This document shows, in pieces, positions 48,934 to 59,189 of a stretch of 64,000 bases of DNA. A program made the translations under genes and the position numbers. The stretch spans positions 91,964 through 155,963 of the forward strand of contig NZ_JTDK01000018.1 of assembly GCF_000802305.1 (NCBI RefSeq), written 5' to 3'. Source of the stretch: Microbacterium mangrovi (GTDB lineage: Bacteria; Actinomycetota; Actinomycetes; Actinomycetales; Microbacteriaceae). The stretch's first letter is position 1; every line of letters begins with the position of its first letter. The notes beneath the pieces were generated by a model. It was not told the DNA's origin and made no database searches. It saw only the letters and a list, made by a program, of their open reading frames with translations.

Positions 48934-49617
48934 TCAGGCGGACGCGGCCGCCTCGTAGCGGTCGACGACGAGCTCGACGAGGGATGCCGGCGGCGCGTCG
49001 TCCGGCAGCAGCAGCGGGTCCGCGACCCGGTGCCCGGCGGCGAGCTCCACGGCGAGGTCGTGGAAGTAGCCCGGGGCGAGCAGGTAGTTCGCGACCACGA
49101 CGTCGCCGTCGCGGGCGGCCTCCGCCACCGCGGCATCCAGCCGGGGCTCCGCGGCGGCGAGGAATCCGACCGTGACGTCGCGCCCGAGCACGTCGGCCAG
49201 CAGCTTCGCGGCCGCCCGGCAGTCGTCGTTGGCGCGCTCGTCGCTGGATCCCGCGACGGCGAGCACCACGCGCTGCTCCGGTTCGAGCGGACCCAGCCGC
49301 TCGGCGAGGACCTCGGCGAGCCGGGCATCCGGACCCATCGCCGCGGCGATCACGACGTCGTCGCGGTCGCGGATCGCGCGCTGCAGGTCGACCCGCACGT
49401 GGTAGCCGGCCGACAGCAGCAGCGGCACGATCACGGCCGGACCCTCGGCGGCCTCCAGGGTGGTTGCGACATCCGGCTCCTGCACGTCGACATGACCGAG
49501 GTACACCTCGACGCCGGGCAGGCGATCGGCGACCGCGTCGAAGAGCCGGGAGACGGCGAGCCGCCCCTCGTCGGACGAGGTCCCGTGCGAGATCGCGATG
49601 AAGGCAGGTTGCGGCAT
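48934..49617 (-). CDS. Sirohydrochlorin chelatase family protein (CbiX-like)
   Basis: A 227-residue class II chelatase with the two halves of the long CbiX type. The N-half shows AFIAISHGTSSDEGR (His near 10) and GPAVIVPLLLSAGYHVRVDL (His near 78). The C-half has VLAVAGSSDERAN and VANYLLAPGYFHDLAVELA. It probably inserts iron into sirohydrochlorin to complete siroheme for the sulfite reductase at 27301-29022, supplying the step missing from the cobA operon. A cobalt role is possible. Confidence 0.85.
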   Translation of the reverse strand: MPQPAFIAISHGTSSDEGRLAVSRLFDAVADRLPGVEVYLGHVDVQEPDVATTLEAAEGPAVIVPLLLSAGYHVRVDLQRAIRDRDDVVIAAAMGPDARLAEVLAERLGPLEPEQRVVLAVAGSSDERANDDCRAAAKLLADVLGRDVTVGFLAAAEPRLDAAVAEAARDGDVVVANYLLAPGYFHDLAVELAAGHRVADPLLLPDDAPPASLVELVVDRYEAAASA

Positions 49618-49738
49618 GCCGCCATTCTGCCGTGCGACGCGGGATGCCGGGTCCCTCATTCCGCTCGGAACGAGGCGAATCGACGAAACGAGGGCCGGAT
49701 GCCCGGCATCCGACCCTCGTTCGATGTGTCGCCCTCGT

Positions 49739-50272
49739 TCAGGCGGCGGGGTTGCGGCGCTGGGCGGCGTCGAAGCCGGCCTCGAAGCCGCGCTCGTACG
49801 CGCGCTCGCGCTTGGGGTGGTCCCCATCGCCGCGGTGACCGCGGTGGCCGTGGTGGCGGCGCGGATCGAAGCCCCAGCCGCCCCACGGACCCCAGGGTCC
49901 GCGACCGGGACCGAATCCCGGGCCGAAGCCGCGCCCCGGTCCGAAGCCGCGACCGGTCTGGCTCTCGTCCCATCCGAGCTCACGAGCGATGGTCTCGAGC
50001 GTGCGCAGGGTGGCGGCGAGGTCGTCGGCCGGGACGGAGGCCGTGGCCTGATCCTGAACCGCCTTCACGGCGGCGGCGAGCTTGTCGGCCTCGGGGCTGG
50101 GGTGCCCGTGGAACTTGGCGGCCATGGCGGCGCGCATGTCGATGCCCTCGTCGCCGATCTCCTCGGCGACCTTGCGCATGAACGCACGCTGCGTGATGCG
50201 CATCCAGTCGGCGAGGGTTCGTTCTTCGGGTGTGGTGCTGCCGGAGTCCTCCGGCGTGTCGGTGTCTGTCAT
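49739..50272 (-). CDS. His/Gly-rich protein divergent from MarR regulator
   Basis: A 177-residue soluble protein. Residues 1-100 are helical (LADWMRITQRAFMRKVAEEIGDEGIDMRAAMAAKFHGH). Residues 108-150 are built from GFGPGRG repeats and GPWGPWGGWG, then a His/Arg-rich stretch (RRHHGHRGHRGDGDH) and a last helix (ERAYERGFEAGFDAAQRR). His clusters suggest metal binding. It shares a 98-bp promoter region with a MarR gene that has a similar Gly/Pro/His stretch. GAGGA lies before the ATG. No named family. Confidence 0.75.
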   Translation of the reverse strand: MTDTDTPEDSGSTTPEERTLADWMRITQRAFMRKVAEEIGDEGIDMRAAMAAKFHGHPSPEADKLAAAVKAVQDQATASVPADDLAATLRTLETIARELGWDESQTGRGFGPGRGFGPGFGPGRGPWGPWGGWGFDPRRHHGHRGHRGDGDHPKRERAYERGFEAGFDAAQRRNPAA

Positions 50273-50298
50273 GGACAATCCTCTCGTGGGCGATTTGT

Positions 50299-50363
50299 AT
50301 GTCAAACCGCATGTATATGCAGAATGACATGGATTGTGATGCATGTCAACCTGCATGTAAAAT
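50299..50363. promoter_or_regulatory. AT-rich operator and promoter between MarR and His/Gly-rich genes
   Basis: Repeated TGCATGT/ACATGCA words: TGACATG (50325-50331) with CATGTCA (50342-50348) is a perfect 7-bp inverted repeat; ATGTCA (50299-50304) with TGACAT (50325-50330) is another; GCATGTATATGC is at 50309-50320. For the MarR gene, TTGTGA (50334-50339) and TAAAAT (50358-50363) are 18 bp apart as -35/-10, putting the transcript start at or next to the ATG at 50371, so a leaderless mRNA. The region is strikingly AT-rich for this genome. Confidence 0.7.
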
Positions 50364-50370
50364 TTCTCTC

Positions 50371-50952
50371 ATGGCGAACACACCCCCGGAGTTCCCGGAC
50401 GACGTCGACCGCATCGCGGACGCCCTCTCGCGCATGCGCGGCGGCCGCCCGCCGTGGGCACGCGGCCCGCGCCCCGAGGGCGAGTCCGGCCCCGACGGCT
50501 CGCACGGCGGCGGTCGGGGATGGGGCGGCCCGCCGTGGATGCACGGCCCCGGGCCCGAGGGTCCGCACCACGGCCACCAGCCGCCGCCGTTCGCGCAGAA
50601 GATGCACGGCCGGGCCGCGGGGCTCGCCCGGTTCCGGCTGCTCGACGTGCTCGCCGCGGCATCCGGACCCCTCACCGTGGGGGAGCTCGCCGAATCGCTC
50701 GAGGTCGATCAGCCGCGGGCATCCCGGCTCGTGCAGGAGGGCGTCGCGCACGGACTCGTCGAACGGCAGGCCGATCCGGAGGATGCCCGCCGCACGCGGG
50801 TCGCCCTCACCGAGACGGGACGCCAGATCGTGCAGCGCTTCCGCGGATTCCGGCGGGATGCCGTGGCCACCGCCCTGGAGTCGTTCACCGCCGACGAGCG
50901 CGCCGACCTCGCCCGTCTGCTCGCGAAGCTCGCCGCCGCCTGGCCTCGCTGA
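50371..50952 (+). CDS. MarR-family regulator with Gly/Pro/His-rich extension
   Basis: A 193-residue regulator. Residues 1-22 are acidic-helical, 23-77 are low-complexity (GGRGWGGPPWMHGPGPEGPH) with His residues. 78-193 are the winged helix (LTVGELAESLEVDQPRASRLVQEGVAHGLVERQADPEDARRTRVALTETG). The extension is unusual for MarR and resembles that of its divergent partner, suggesting direct contact or shared metal sensing. Likely autoregulated through the operator at 50299-50363. Probably leaderless. Confidence 0.85.
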   Translation: MANTPPEFPDDVDRIADALSRMRGGRPPWARGPRPEGESGPDGSHGGGRGWGGPPWMHGPGPEGPHHGHQPPPFAQKMHGRAAGLARFRLLDVLAAASGPLTVGELAESLEVDQPRASRLVQEGVAHGLVERQADPEDARRTRVALTETGRQIVQRFRGFRRDAVATALESFTADERADLARLLAKLAAAWPR

Positions 50953-50958
50953 ACCGGG

Positions 50959-52281
50959 TCAGGAGACCGCGGGCTGGGCGGACTTCACCGGGATGAGCAG
51001 CGCAAGACCCGCAGCCAGCACGAACACGATGCCGAGGATGCCCCAGTACGGCTCGCCGCCGATCGTCACCATGATCCCGAACGCGGCCGGCGCCAGGAAC
51101 GTCGCGGCGCGACCCGTGGTCGCGTAGAGCCCGAAGACCTCGCCCTCGCGCCCGGCGGGGATGAGCCGGGCCAGGAACGTGCGCGAGGCCGACTGGGCGG
51201 GCCCGACGAACAGGCACAGGATCAGGCCGAAGATCCAGAACACGGTCTGGCCGCCGTCGTGGAAGAGGAACACCATCGTTCCGCTGACGATGAGGCCCGC
51301 GAGCGAGACGATGATGAGCGGCTTCGGGCCGACGCGGTCATCGAGCGGTCCGCTCGCGATCGTCGCGATCCCGGCGACCACGTTGGCGGCGATCGCGAAG
51401 ATGATCACCTGGCCCGCGCTGAACCCGAACGTGCTGGCCGCGAGCACCCCGCCGAACGTGAAGACGCCGGTGAGGCCGTCGCGGAACACCGCGCTGGAGA
51501 TGAGGAAGTACACGGTGTGCCGGTTCACCCGCCACAGGCGCGCGACATCCTGTCCGAGCACGCGGTACGAGCCGACGAGCCCGACCTTGGCGCGTCCCGG
51601 CAGCCCGGTGTTCTCGGGCACGGCGAACAGCACCGGCAGCGCCGACAGCGCGAACCACACGGCCGCGATGAGCATCGCGACCCGAACAGACCAGCCGTCG
51701 GTCGACGTCACGCCGAACAGTCCCACGTCCGGGTGGATGAAGCCGAAGTACACGATCAGCAGCAGCACGATGCCACCGAGGTATCCCATGCCCCAGCCGA
51801 AGCCGGACACCTTGCCGACGGACTTCGGCGTCGACACCTGCGCGAGCATGGCGTTGTAGTTGACCGCGGCCAGCTCGTAGAACACCGTGCCCACGGCCAG
51901 CAGGCCGAGGCCCAGCCACAGGAACGCGGCATCCGCCTTCACCAGCGACATGAGCGCGAGACACAGCACCACGACGCCCGTGTTGATCGCGAGCCACAGC
52001 TTGCGGCGGGCCGAGGCATCCGCCCGCTGCCCGGTGATGGGTGCGATCACGAGCACCACCAGCCCGGCGACGAGCAGCGCGTTCGACAGCGCCACCGTCG
52101 TCGCGCTCTTCGGGCCGAACGACGAGCTCGTCAGGTACACGGTGAAGACGAACGTCGTCGCGACGGCGTTGAACGCCGCCGAGCCCCAGTCCCAGAGGCC
52201 CCAGGCGACCACCGGCCAGCGCGGGGTGCGGGTCGCGGGCCCGGCCGAGGAGGAGGGTGCTGCGGGCACGGCGTCCGTCAT
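50959..52281 (-). CDS. MFS transporter, UMF1/Atg22-like
   Basis: A 440-residue permease with 12 membrane segments. The first loop reads WGLWDWGSAAFNAVATTFVFTVYL, the UMF1/BtlA mark. ALFYELAAVNYNAML-type (TVFYELAAVNYNAMLAQV) and GFGWGMGYLGGI follow. Substrates are mostly unknown; relatives include amino-acid exporters of the vacuole. Convergent with the MarR gene (6 bp apart). Confidence 0.85.
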   Translation of the reverse strand: MTDAVPAAPSSSAGPATRTPRWPVVAWGLWDWGSAAFNAVATTFVFTVYLTSSSFGPKSATTVALSNALLVAGLVVLVIAPITGQRADASARRKLWLAINTGVVVLCLALMSLVKADAAFLWLGLGLLAVGTVFYELAAVNYNAMLAQVSTPKSVGKVSGFGWGMGYLGGIVLLLIVYFGFIHPDVGLFGVTSTDGWSVRVAMLIAAVWFALSALPVLFAVPENTGLPGRAKVGLVGSYRVLGQDVARLWRVNRHTVYFLISSAVFRDGLTGVFTFGGVLAASTFGFSAGQVIIFAIAANVVAGIATIASGPLDDRVGPKPLIIVSLAGLIVSGTMVFLFHDGGQTVFWIFGLILCLFVGPAQSASRTFLARLIPAGREGEVFGLYATTGRAATFLAPAAFGIMVTIGGEPYWGILGIVFVLAAGLALLIPVKSAQPAVS

Positions 52282-52316
52282 GCGCCCACCGTAGCGCGGA
52301 GCGGGTTCATCGCGCG

Positions 52317-52559
52317 TCAGACAGCGACGATCATCACGGTGCGCTTCGCGGTCTCGGTGACCTGGTGCGCGGGGGCGGGGGATGCCGTGACGGCGACCTC
52401 GGCGCTCGATCTGTCGGCGATGGTCGCCACGGTCATCACTCCGATGAGGCTGATCGCGGCCATGAGGGTGACGATGACGAGGCAGATGGCGAGTGTGAGG
52501 CGACGCTGCGCACTGCTCGTGCGGGGCGGCACGACGTGCACCGAGTGGGGTTGAGGCAT
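52317..52559 (-). CDS. Small single-span membrane protein
   Basis: An 80-residue protein: basic N-terminus with two PH pairs, one membrane segment at about 22-48 (LTLAICLVIVTLMAAISLIGV), then a short Ser/Ala-rich outer part ending in TVMIVAV. Lies 35 bp upstream of the MFS gene on the same strand, possibly co-transcribed. No relative recognised. Confidence 0.6.
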   Translation of the reverse strand: MPQPHSVHVVPPRTSSAQRRLTLAICLVIVTLMAAISLIGVMTVATIADRSSAEVAVTASPAPAHQVTETAKRTVMIVAV

Positions 52560-52709
52560 GGGATTCCTCGGACGAAGATCGCGGGGGACGATCGGCGTGA
52601 TTCGGGGGTGTGGCGGCCGGGAACGCCGCGCGGCACGAGCATATCGGCCGAACGCGAGTTCGGCCAGAGGGTGTACGAACGGCGCGCCGAGAACGCCTAC
52701 CGTGAAGGG

Positions 52710-53828
52710 ATGGAGTTCGACTTCGCCCGGCTGTCGCGGCATCCCGATGTGGAGGCGCCGAATCTGCACGCGGTGGATGCCGCCGACCGGCTGATCCTCG
52801 ACGAGGCGGATGCCGGGCGCCCGGCATCCGGCGCGGTCGCCGTGATCGGAGACGCGTACGGCGCGCTGACGCTCGGTGCCGCAACCCGGTGGGGCCTCCC
52901 GGTGCGCACCCACCAGGACGGCCTGGTGGGGGAGCGCGCCCTCGCCGCGAACGCCGCGGACGCCGGGCTCTCGGACGCGTACGCCTCGTTCGAGCTGGAG
53001 GCCGGACTTCTCGCGGACGTGCAGTTGGTGCTGCTGCGCCTGCCCCGGTCGCTGGACGCCCTCGACGAGATCGCCGCGGACCTCGCGCGCTGGGCGGCGC
53101 CCGAGGTCGTGGTGGTCGCCGGAGGCATGGTCAAGCACATGACCCCGGCGATGAACGACGTGCTGCGACGCCGGTTCGCCCGGCTCGACGTGTCGCATGC
53201 CCGGCAGAAGGCCCGCGTGCTGATCGCCCGCGACGTGCTGCCCGCGGAGGCGTCGGCCCCTCCGGAGTGGCCGGCATCCCGCGTCGATCCGACCACCGGG
53301 CTCACGGTGGTCGCGCACGGCGCCGCCTTCGCCGGGGCGACGGTCGACGTCGGCACCCGGTTCTTGCTTCCCCTGCTCGCTGACGCCGTGCCGGATGCCC
53401 GCGACATCATCGATCTGGGCTGCGGGACCGGCGTCATCGCGGCATCCCTGGCCCGATCCCGCCCGCAGGCGCATGTGCGGGGGACCGACCAGTCGGCGGC
53501 GGCGGTGGCGTCCGCCCGCCTCACCGCAGAGGCCAACGGGGTCGCGGTCGCGGTGGCGCGCGACGACGGGCTCGGCGCGGTCGCGGATGCCTCGGCCGAC
53601 CTCATCGTGCTCAATCCGCCGTTCCACATCGGCGCGGCCGTGCACACCGGCATCGCACTCAAGCTCTTCGCGGATGCGGCCCGCGTCCTGCGCCCGGGTG
53701 GAGAGCTCTGGTGCGTGTGGAACTCCCACCTGCAGTACCGCCCGCAGCTGGAGCGGATCGTCGGGCCGACGCGGCAGATCGCCCGCAACCGCACGTTCAC
53801 CGTGACGGCATCCGCTCGCCGCCGCTGA
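52710..53828 (+). CDS. rRNA guanine-N2-methyltransferase, RlmG/RsmC type
   Basis: A 372-residue SAM-dependent methyltransferase. The N-terminal half (1-190) is the degenerate MTS-like domain. The C-half has motif I IIDLGCGTGVIAASLA (near 231-246) and catalytic NPPFH (near 305-309), which marks N2-guanine modification in 16S/23S rRNA. The start ATG 52710 follows AAGGG. The choice between RlmG (23S G1835) and RsmC (16S G1207) is not secure. Confidence 0.88.
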   Translation: MEFDFARLSRHPDVEAPNLHAVDAADRLILDEADAGRPASGAVAVIGDAYGALTLGAATRWGLPVRTHQDGLVGERALAANAADAGLSDAYASFELEAGLLADVQLVLLRLPRSLDALDEIAADLARWAAPEVVVVAGGMVKHMTPAMNDVLRRRFARLDVSHARQKARVLIARDVLPAEASAPPEWPASRVDPTTGLTVVAHGAAFAGATVDVGTRFLLPLLADAVPDARDIIDLGCGTGVIAASLARSRPQAHVRGTDQSAAAVASARLTAEANGVAVAVARDDGLGAVADASADLIVLNPPFHIGAAVHTGIALKLFADAARVLRPGGELWCVWNSHLQYRPQLERIVGPTRQIARNRTFTVTASARRR

Positions 53829-53845
53829 GTGCCGCCTCGTTCAAA

Positions 53846-53919
53846 GTTGAGTCCACCGCACTCAACTTCATTTGACACGCCTGAGGGGCGAGAGTACAGT
53901 TGAGTCATCAGGGCTCAAC
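53846..53919 (+). promoter_or_regulatory. dnaK promoter with two HAIR operators
   Basis: HAIR1 GTTGAGT-N7-ACTCAAC (53846-53866) is perfect. HAIR2 GTTGAGT-N7-GCTCAAC (53899-53919) has one changed base. Between them are -35 TTGACA (53872-53877) and -10 TACAGT (53895-53900), 17 bp apart. HspR bound at both would enclose the promoter: HAIR1 sits just before -35, HAIR2 begins in the -10 and covers the start site. Confidence 0.95.
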
Positions 53920-53983
53920 CCTTCGATGAAGGTTCCGCCCCGATCCACAGACTTCATCTACCCCTATGGAAAGAGGACACAAC

Positions 53984-55861
<1,878 letters not shown>

Positions 55862-55863
55862 TC

Positions 55864-56493
55864 ATGGCGAAGGACTTCGAGAACACCCCCGAACCGGGTG
55901 ACGACGAGGTCCGTCCGGGCGAAGGGTCGGAGGCGAATGCCTCCGGCCCTGCGCCGCAGGACGGGCAGGATGCCGCAGCATCCGGCGACGACGAGTTGAC
56001 GGTCGACGACATCCTGGGCGCGGCCCAGACCGCGGATGCCGCGGCGGAGGACGCCGAGGATGCCGCGATCGCCGACCTCGAGACGCAGCTGCTCAACGAC
56101 CTCAAGCGCCTGCAGGCGGAGTACGCCAACTACCGGCGTCGCACCGAGGAGCAGCGCGCCGTCGAGATCGACCGCGCCAAGGGCACGGCGATCAAGGCCC
56201 TGCTGCCGGTGCTCGACGACCTCGATCGTGCCGAGAAGCACGGCGACCTCGAAGAGGGCAGCGCCTTCGCGGCCATCGCCGAGAAGCTCCGGGGCGTGAC
56301 CGGCCACATGGGCGTCGTCAGCTACGGGGCCCCCGGCGAGGCCTTCGACCCGCAGCAGCACGAGGCGATCGTGCAGGTGCCGAACCCGGCCGTGTCCGAG
56401 GCGACGATCCTCGAGGTCGTCGAGCCGGGGTACCGGCTCGGCTCCGTCGAGCTGCGTCCCGCCAAGGTCGTCGTCGCGGTTCCCGCGGAGTAA
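55864..56493 (+). CDS. grpE: Nucleotide exchange factor GrpE
   Basis: A 209-residue GrpE. A long acidic N-terminus (1-70) leads to the coiled-coil (DLETQLLNDLKRLQAEYANYRRRTEEQR) and the beta-wing tail (IVQVPNPAVSEATILEVVEPGYRLGSVELRPAKVVVA). It releases ADP from DnaK. Starts 2 bp after the dnaK stop, followed by dnaJ after 9 bp. Confidence 0.97.
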   Translation: MAKDFENTPEPGDDEVRPGEGSEANASGPAPQDGQDAAASGDDELTVDDILGAAQTADAAAEDAEDAAIADLETQLLNDLKRLQAEYANYRRRTEEQRAVEIDRAKGTAIKALLPVLDDLDRAEKHGDLEEGSAFAAIAEKLRGVTGHMGVVSYGAPGEAFDPQQHEAIVQVPNPAVSEATILEVVEPGYRLGSVELRPAKVVVAVPAE

Positions 56494-56502
56494 GGAGAGC
56501 CT

Positions 56503-57486
56503 ATGGCCAGCCAGGACTGGTTCGACAAGGACTTCTACAAGATCCTCGGGGTCGACAAGTCCGTGAGCGACGCGGACCTGAAGAAGGCCTACCGCAAGCT
56601 CGCACGCCAGTACCACCCGGACTCCAACCAGGGTGACGCGGCGGCCGAGGCGCGCTTCAAAGAGATCAGCGAGGCGTACGCGGTGCTCTCCGACAAAGAG
56701 GAGCGCGCCGAATACGACCAGGTCCGAGCCATGGGCGGCGGCGCCCGCTTCACCGCGGGCGGCGCCGGCCAGGGCGGATTCGACGACGTCTTCTCGGGCA
56801 TGTTCGGCGGCGGCGGCCGTGGCGGCCAGGCCAACATGGACGACATCTTCGCGATGTTCAACCAGCAGGGCGGCAGCTTCGGCTCCGGCCGGTTCGGTCA
56901 GCCCTCCGGCGGCTTCCGCGGGTACGGCGGCCCGACCCGGGGTCAGGATGTCACCGCCACGGTGACGCTGGACTTCATCGACGCCACCAGAGGCGAGACG
57001 ATGACCCTGCAGGGCGCCACCGGCAAGCCCATGAAGGTGAAGATCCCCGCCGGCGTCACCGACGGCCAGAAGATCCGGCTGCGCGGCAAGGGGCATCCCT
57101 CGCCTGACGGCGGCCAGGCCGGCGACATCGTCGTGCAGGTCACGGTGCGGCCGCATCCGGTGTTCACCCGAGACGGGCTGAACCTCCGGGTGACGGTGCC
57201 GGTCACCTTCACCGAGGCGGCGCTGGGCGCCACCATCGAGGTGCCCACGCTCGGCGGCGCCCCCGTCAAGCTGCGCGTCGCCCCGGGCACTCCGTCCGGT
57301 CGCGTGCTGCGGGTCAAGGGCCGCGGCGTCGAGACCGCCAAGGGCACCGGCGACCTGCTGGCCGAGGTCGAGGTCGCCGTGCCGGCGCACCTCGACGAGC
57401 GCGCCAAGGAGGCCCTGGAGCGATTCCGGGAGGTCGAGCCCAAGGAGAACCCGCGCGCCGAGCTGATGGCGAAGGCGCGCGGCTGA
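56503..57486 (+). CDS. dnaJ: DnaJ-family co-chaperone without zinc finger
   Basis: A 327-residue J protein. J domain 8-72 with HPD (ARQYHPDSNQGD), then a Gly/Phe-rich stretch (about 85-150). The two peptide-binding beta domains follow directly (from DVTATVTLDFIDATRGETM). No CxxCxGxG repeat is present, so this is a type II (CbpA-like) DnaJ although it sits in the dnaK operon. It delivers clients to DnaK and stimulates its ATPase. Confidence 0.95.
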   Translation: MASQDWFDKDFYKILGVDKSVSDADLKKAYRKLARQYHPDSNQGDAAAEARFKEISEAYAVLSDKEERAEYDQVRAMGGGARFTAGGAGQGGFDDVFSGMFGGGGRGGQANMDDIFAMFNQQGGSFGSGRFGQPSGGFRGYGGPTRGQDVTATVTLDFIDATRGETMTLQGATGKPMKVKIPAGVTDGQKIRLRGKGHPSPDGGQAGDIVVQVTVRPHPVFTRDGLNLRVTVPVTFTEAALGATIEVPTLGGAPVKLRVAPGTPSGRVLRVKGRGVETAKGTGDLLAEVEVAVPAHLDERAKEALERFREVEPKENPRAELMAKARG

Positions 57487-57515
57487 CACGCCTCGGGTGC
57501 GTGGCGACCGGCTGC

Positions 57516-57581
57516 GGTCTGGATGCCTCTCCTTCGCAGAGTGGGGCCCCTACCCCAATGCTCAGGAGAGCCATCCAGACC
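57516..57581 (+). promoter_or_regulatory. Long hairpin between dnaJ and hspR
   Basis: GGTCTGGATGCCTCTCCT (57516-57533) pairs with AGGAGAGCCATCCAGACC (57564-57581), 17 of 18 bases; the loop holds a smaller GTGGGG/CCCCTA pairing. It stands in the 168-bp gap of an otherwise tightly packed operon and could cut hspR expression relative to dnaKJ or protect the mRNA end. Confidence 0.75.
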
Positions 57582-57654
57582 TTCGCCTCCAGCCTCGGAC
57601 GGTGAGGCGGCCGGCCGCGCGAGAATATGGGAGAGAAGAAAGGGGTGGGTCCGA

Positions 57655-58158
57655 ATGATCGACGGCGATGAGCTGGACCAGGAGGCCCCGATCCTCGCGA
57701 TCGCGGCCGCGGCCGAACTGGCCGGAATGCATCCGCAGACCCTGCGCCAGTACGACCGGCTCGGGCTCGTGGTCCCGGCGCGGACGCAGGGCGGGTCGCG
57801 ACGATACTCGCTGCGGCACGTCCACCAGCTGCGCGAGGTCGCGCGCATGTCGGCCGACGGCATGAGCCTGCCGGCGATCGCGCGCATCATCGAGCTCGAA
57901 GACCGGGTGCGCGAACTCCACGTGCGCGTGCAGACCCTGGAGATGCAGATGCGCGTCGAGGTCGAGAATCGGCCCGGATCCCGCGTGTTCGCGGCGGAGT
58001 CCAGCGGTTCGGTGATCTCGCTGCGCCGCGGCACCCGCCTGCGCCGCACCCGCGAGGTGGTGCTCTGGCAGCCGCGGGCCCTCCCGGGCGGGGATGCCAC
58101 CGAGGCATCCGCAACCCCACCCGAAACCTCCCAGACGCCGTCCTCCGACGCATCCTGA
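57655..58158 (+). CDS. hspR: Heat-shock repressor HspR (MerR family)
   Basis: A 167-residue MerR-type regulator. HTH: LAIAAAAELAGMHPQTLRQYDRLGLVVPARTQGGSRRYSLRHV (13-55), then REVARMSADGMSLPAIARIIELEDRV and a coiled coil (58-98). The tail is Ser/Thr/Pro-rich. In actinobacteria HspR uses DnaK as co-repressor on HAIR sites; both HAIR sites are found upstream of dnaK. Fourth gene of the operon. Confidence 0.95.
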   Translation: MIDGDELDQEAPILAIAAAAELAGMHPQTLRQYDRLGLVVPARTQGGSRRYSLRHVHQLREVARMSADGMSLPAIARIIELEDRVRELHVRVQTLEMQMRVEVENRPGSRVFAAESSGSVISLRRGTRLRRTREVVLWQPRALPGGDATEASATPPETSQTPSSDAS

Positions 58159-58205
58159 CCCGGTCACGCTAGCCTGCCCTCGGGGGACCCATGGGGAGGG
58201 GCAGG

Positions 58206-59174
58206 ATGAACACCGTCACGGACATGCGCGACGCGGTCTTCTTCGAGGGCGACGAGCAGCGCACGCGGCTGAGCCGGTTCTGGATTCTGCTGCCCCTCGC
58301 CGCCGTCATCGCGAGCGCCGGGGTCATCGGCGACTCGGACGCGACCGTGATCGGTGCGATGATCGTCGCACCGCTGATGACTCCGATCCTCGGCATCGTG
58401 CTGGCCACGGTGCTCGGCGACCGGCGCAACCTCCTGTGGTCGTGGATGCTGGTCGTCACCGGCGCGCTGGCCGCCGTCGCGGTCGGCTACGCGATGGGGC
58501 TCGTCGACCCCTCACCGGTCGTCGCGGCGAACAACCCCCAGGTCGCCCAGCGCGTGTCGCCGGATCTGATCAGCCTGGTCGCCGCCCTCGCGACCGGCGC
58601 GGTGGGAGCGGTCGCCCTCGTGCGCAAGGACATCTCCGACACTCTCCCCGGCGTCGCGATCGCAATATCGCTCGTGCCGCCGCTGTGCGTCGTCGGCCTC
58701 ACCCTGCAGTCGCAGGCGTGGGATCAGGCGCTCGGCGCGCTGCTGCTGTTCGTCACCAACGTGACCGCGATCCTCGCCACCGGGGTCGTGATCCTCGCCG
58801 CGTACCGCGTGGGGCCGGGGGTCGACAAACTCGACGAGAGCACGCTGGCCCGTCGGCGCCCGCGCGCGATCGTGTTCATCGTGATCACACTGGTGATCAT
58901 CGGCATCCCGCTGGTCTCCACCTCGCTGCGCGTCACTCAGCAGTCGGTGCTCGAGAGCGACATCCACACGGCCGCCGACCCGTGGGCGCAAGCGCACGGG
59001 TGGCAGGTCGCGTCGATCACCACGAACGGGCCGGATGCCGTGGTGCGCCTTACCGGCCCCGAGCCGATTCCCGACACGTCCGATCTCGAGACGGCGCTCG
59101 AGCAGCAGGGCGTCGACCCCGCGGACATCACCGTCGAGTTCGTCCCCGCCGTGGTTCAGAAGCTCGGCGACTGA
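58206..59174 (+). CDS. DUF389 family membrane protein
   Basis: A 322-residue protein with about seven membrane segments. The family core GDSDATVIGAMIVAPLMTPILGI (near 42-64) and GVAIAISLVPPLCVVGL (near 150) are clear. The C-terminal 75 residues are a soluble outer or cytosolic domain (from about 250). The ATG 58206 is preferred to 58191 because of GGGGAGGGG just upstream. Role unknown. Confidence 0.88.
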   Translation: MNTVTDMRDAVFFEGDEQRTRLSRFWILLPLAAVIASAGVIGDSDATVIGAMIVAPLMTPILGIVLATVLGDRRNLLWSWMLVVTGALAAVAVGYAMGLVDPSPVVAANNPQVAQRVSPDLISLVAALATGAVGAVALVRKDISDTLPGVAIAISLVPPLCVVGLTLQSQAWDQALGALLLFVTNVTAILATGVVILAAYRVGPGVDKLDESTLARRRPRAIVFIVITLVIIGIPLVSTSLRVTQQSVLESDIHTAADPWAQAHGWQVASITTNGPDAVVRLTGPEPIPDTSDLETALEQQGVDPADITVEFVPAVVQKLGD

Positions 59175-59189
59175 ACCGGCTCGACCGCC

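Noticed and set aside
53860..53866. ACTCAAC in the dnaK promoter as a fourth ACTCAAT site
   Set aside because: Here it is one arm of an inverted HAIR repeat with 7-bp spacing, not a 21-bp direct repeat; it belongs to HspR.
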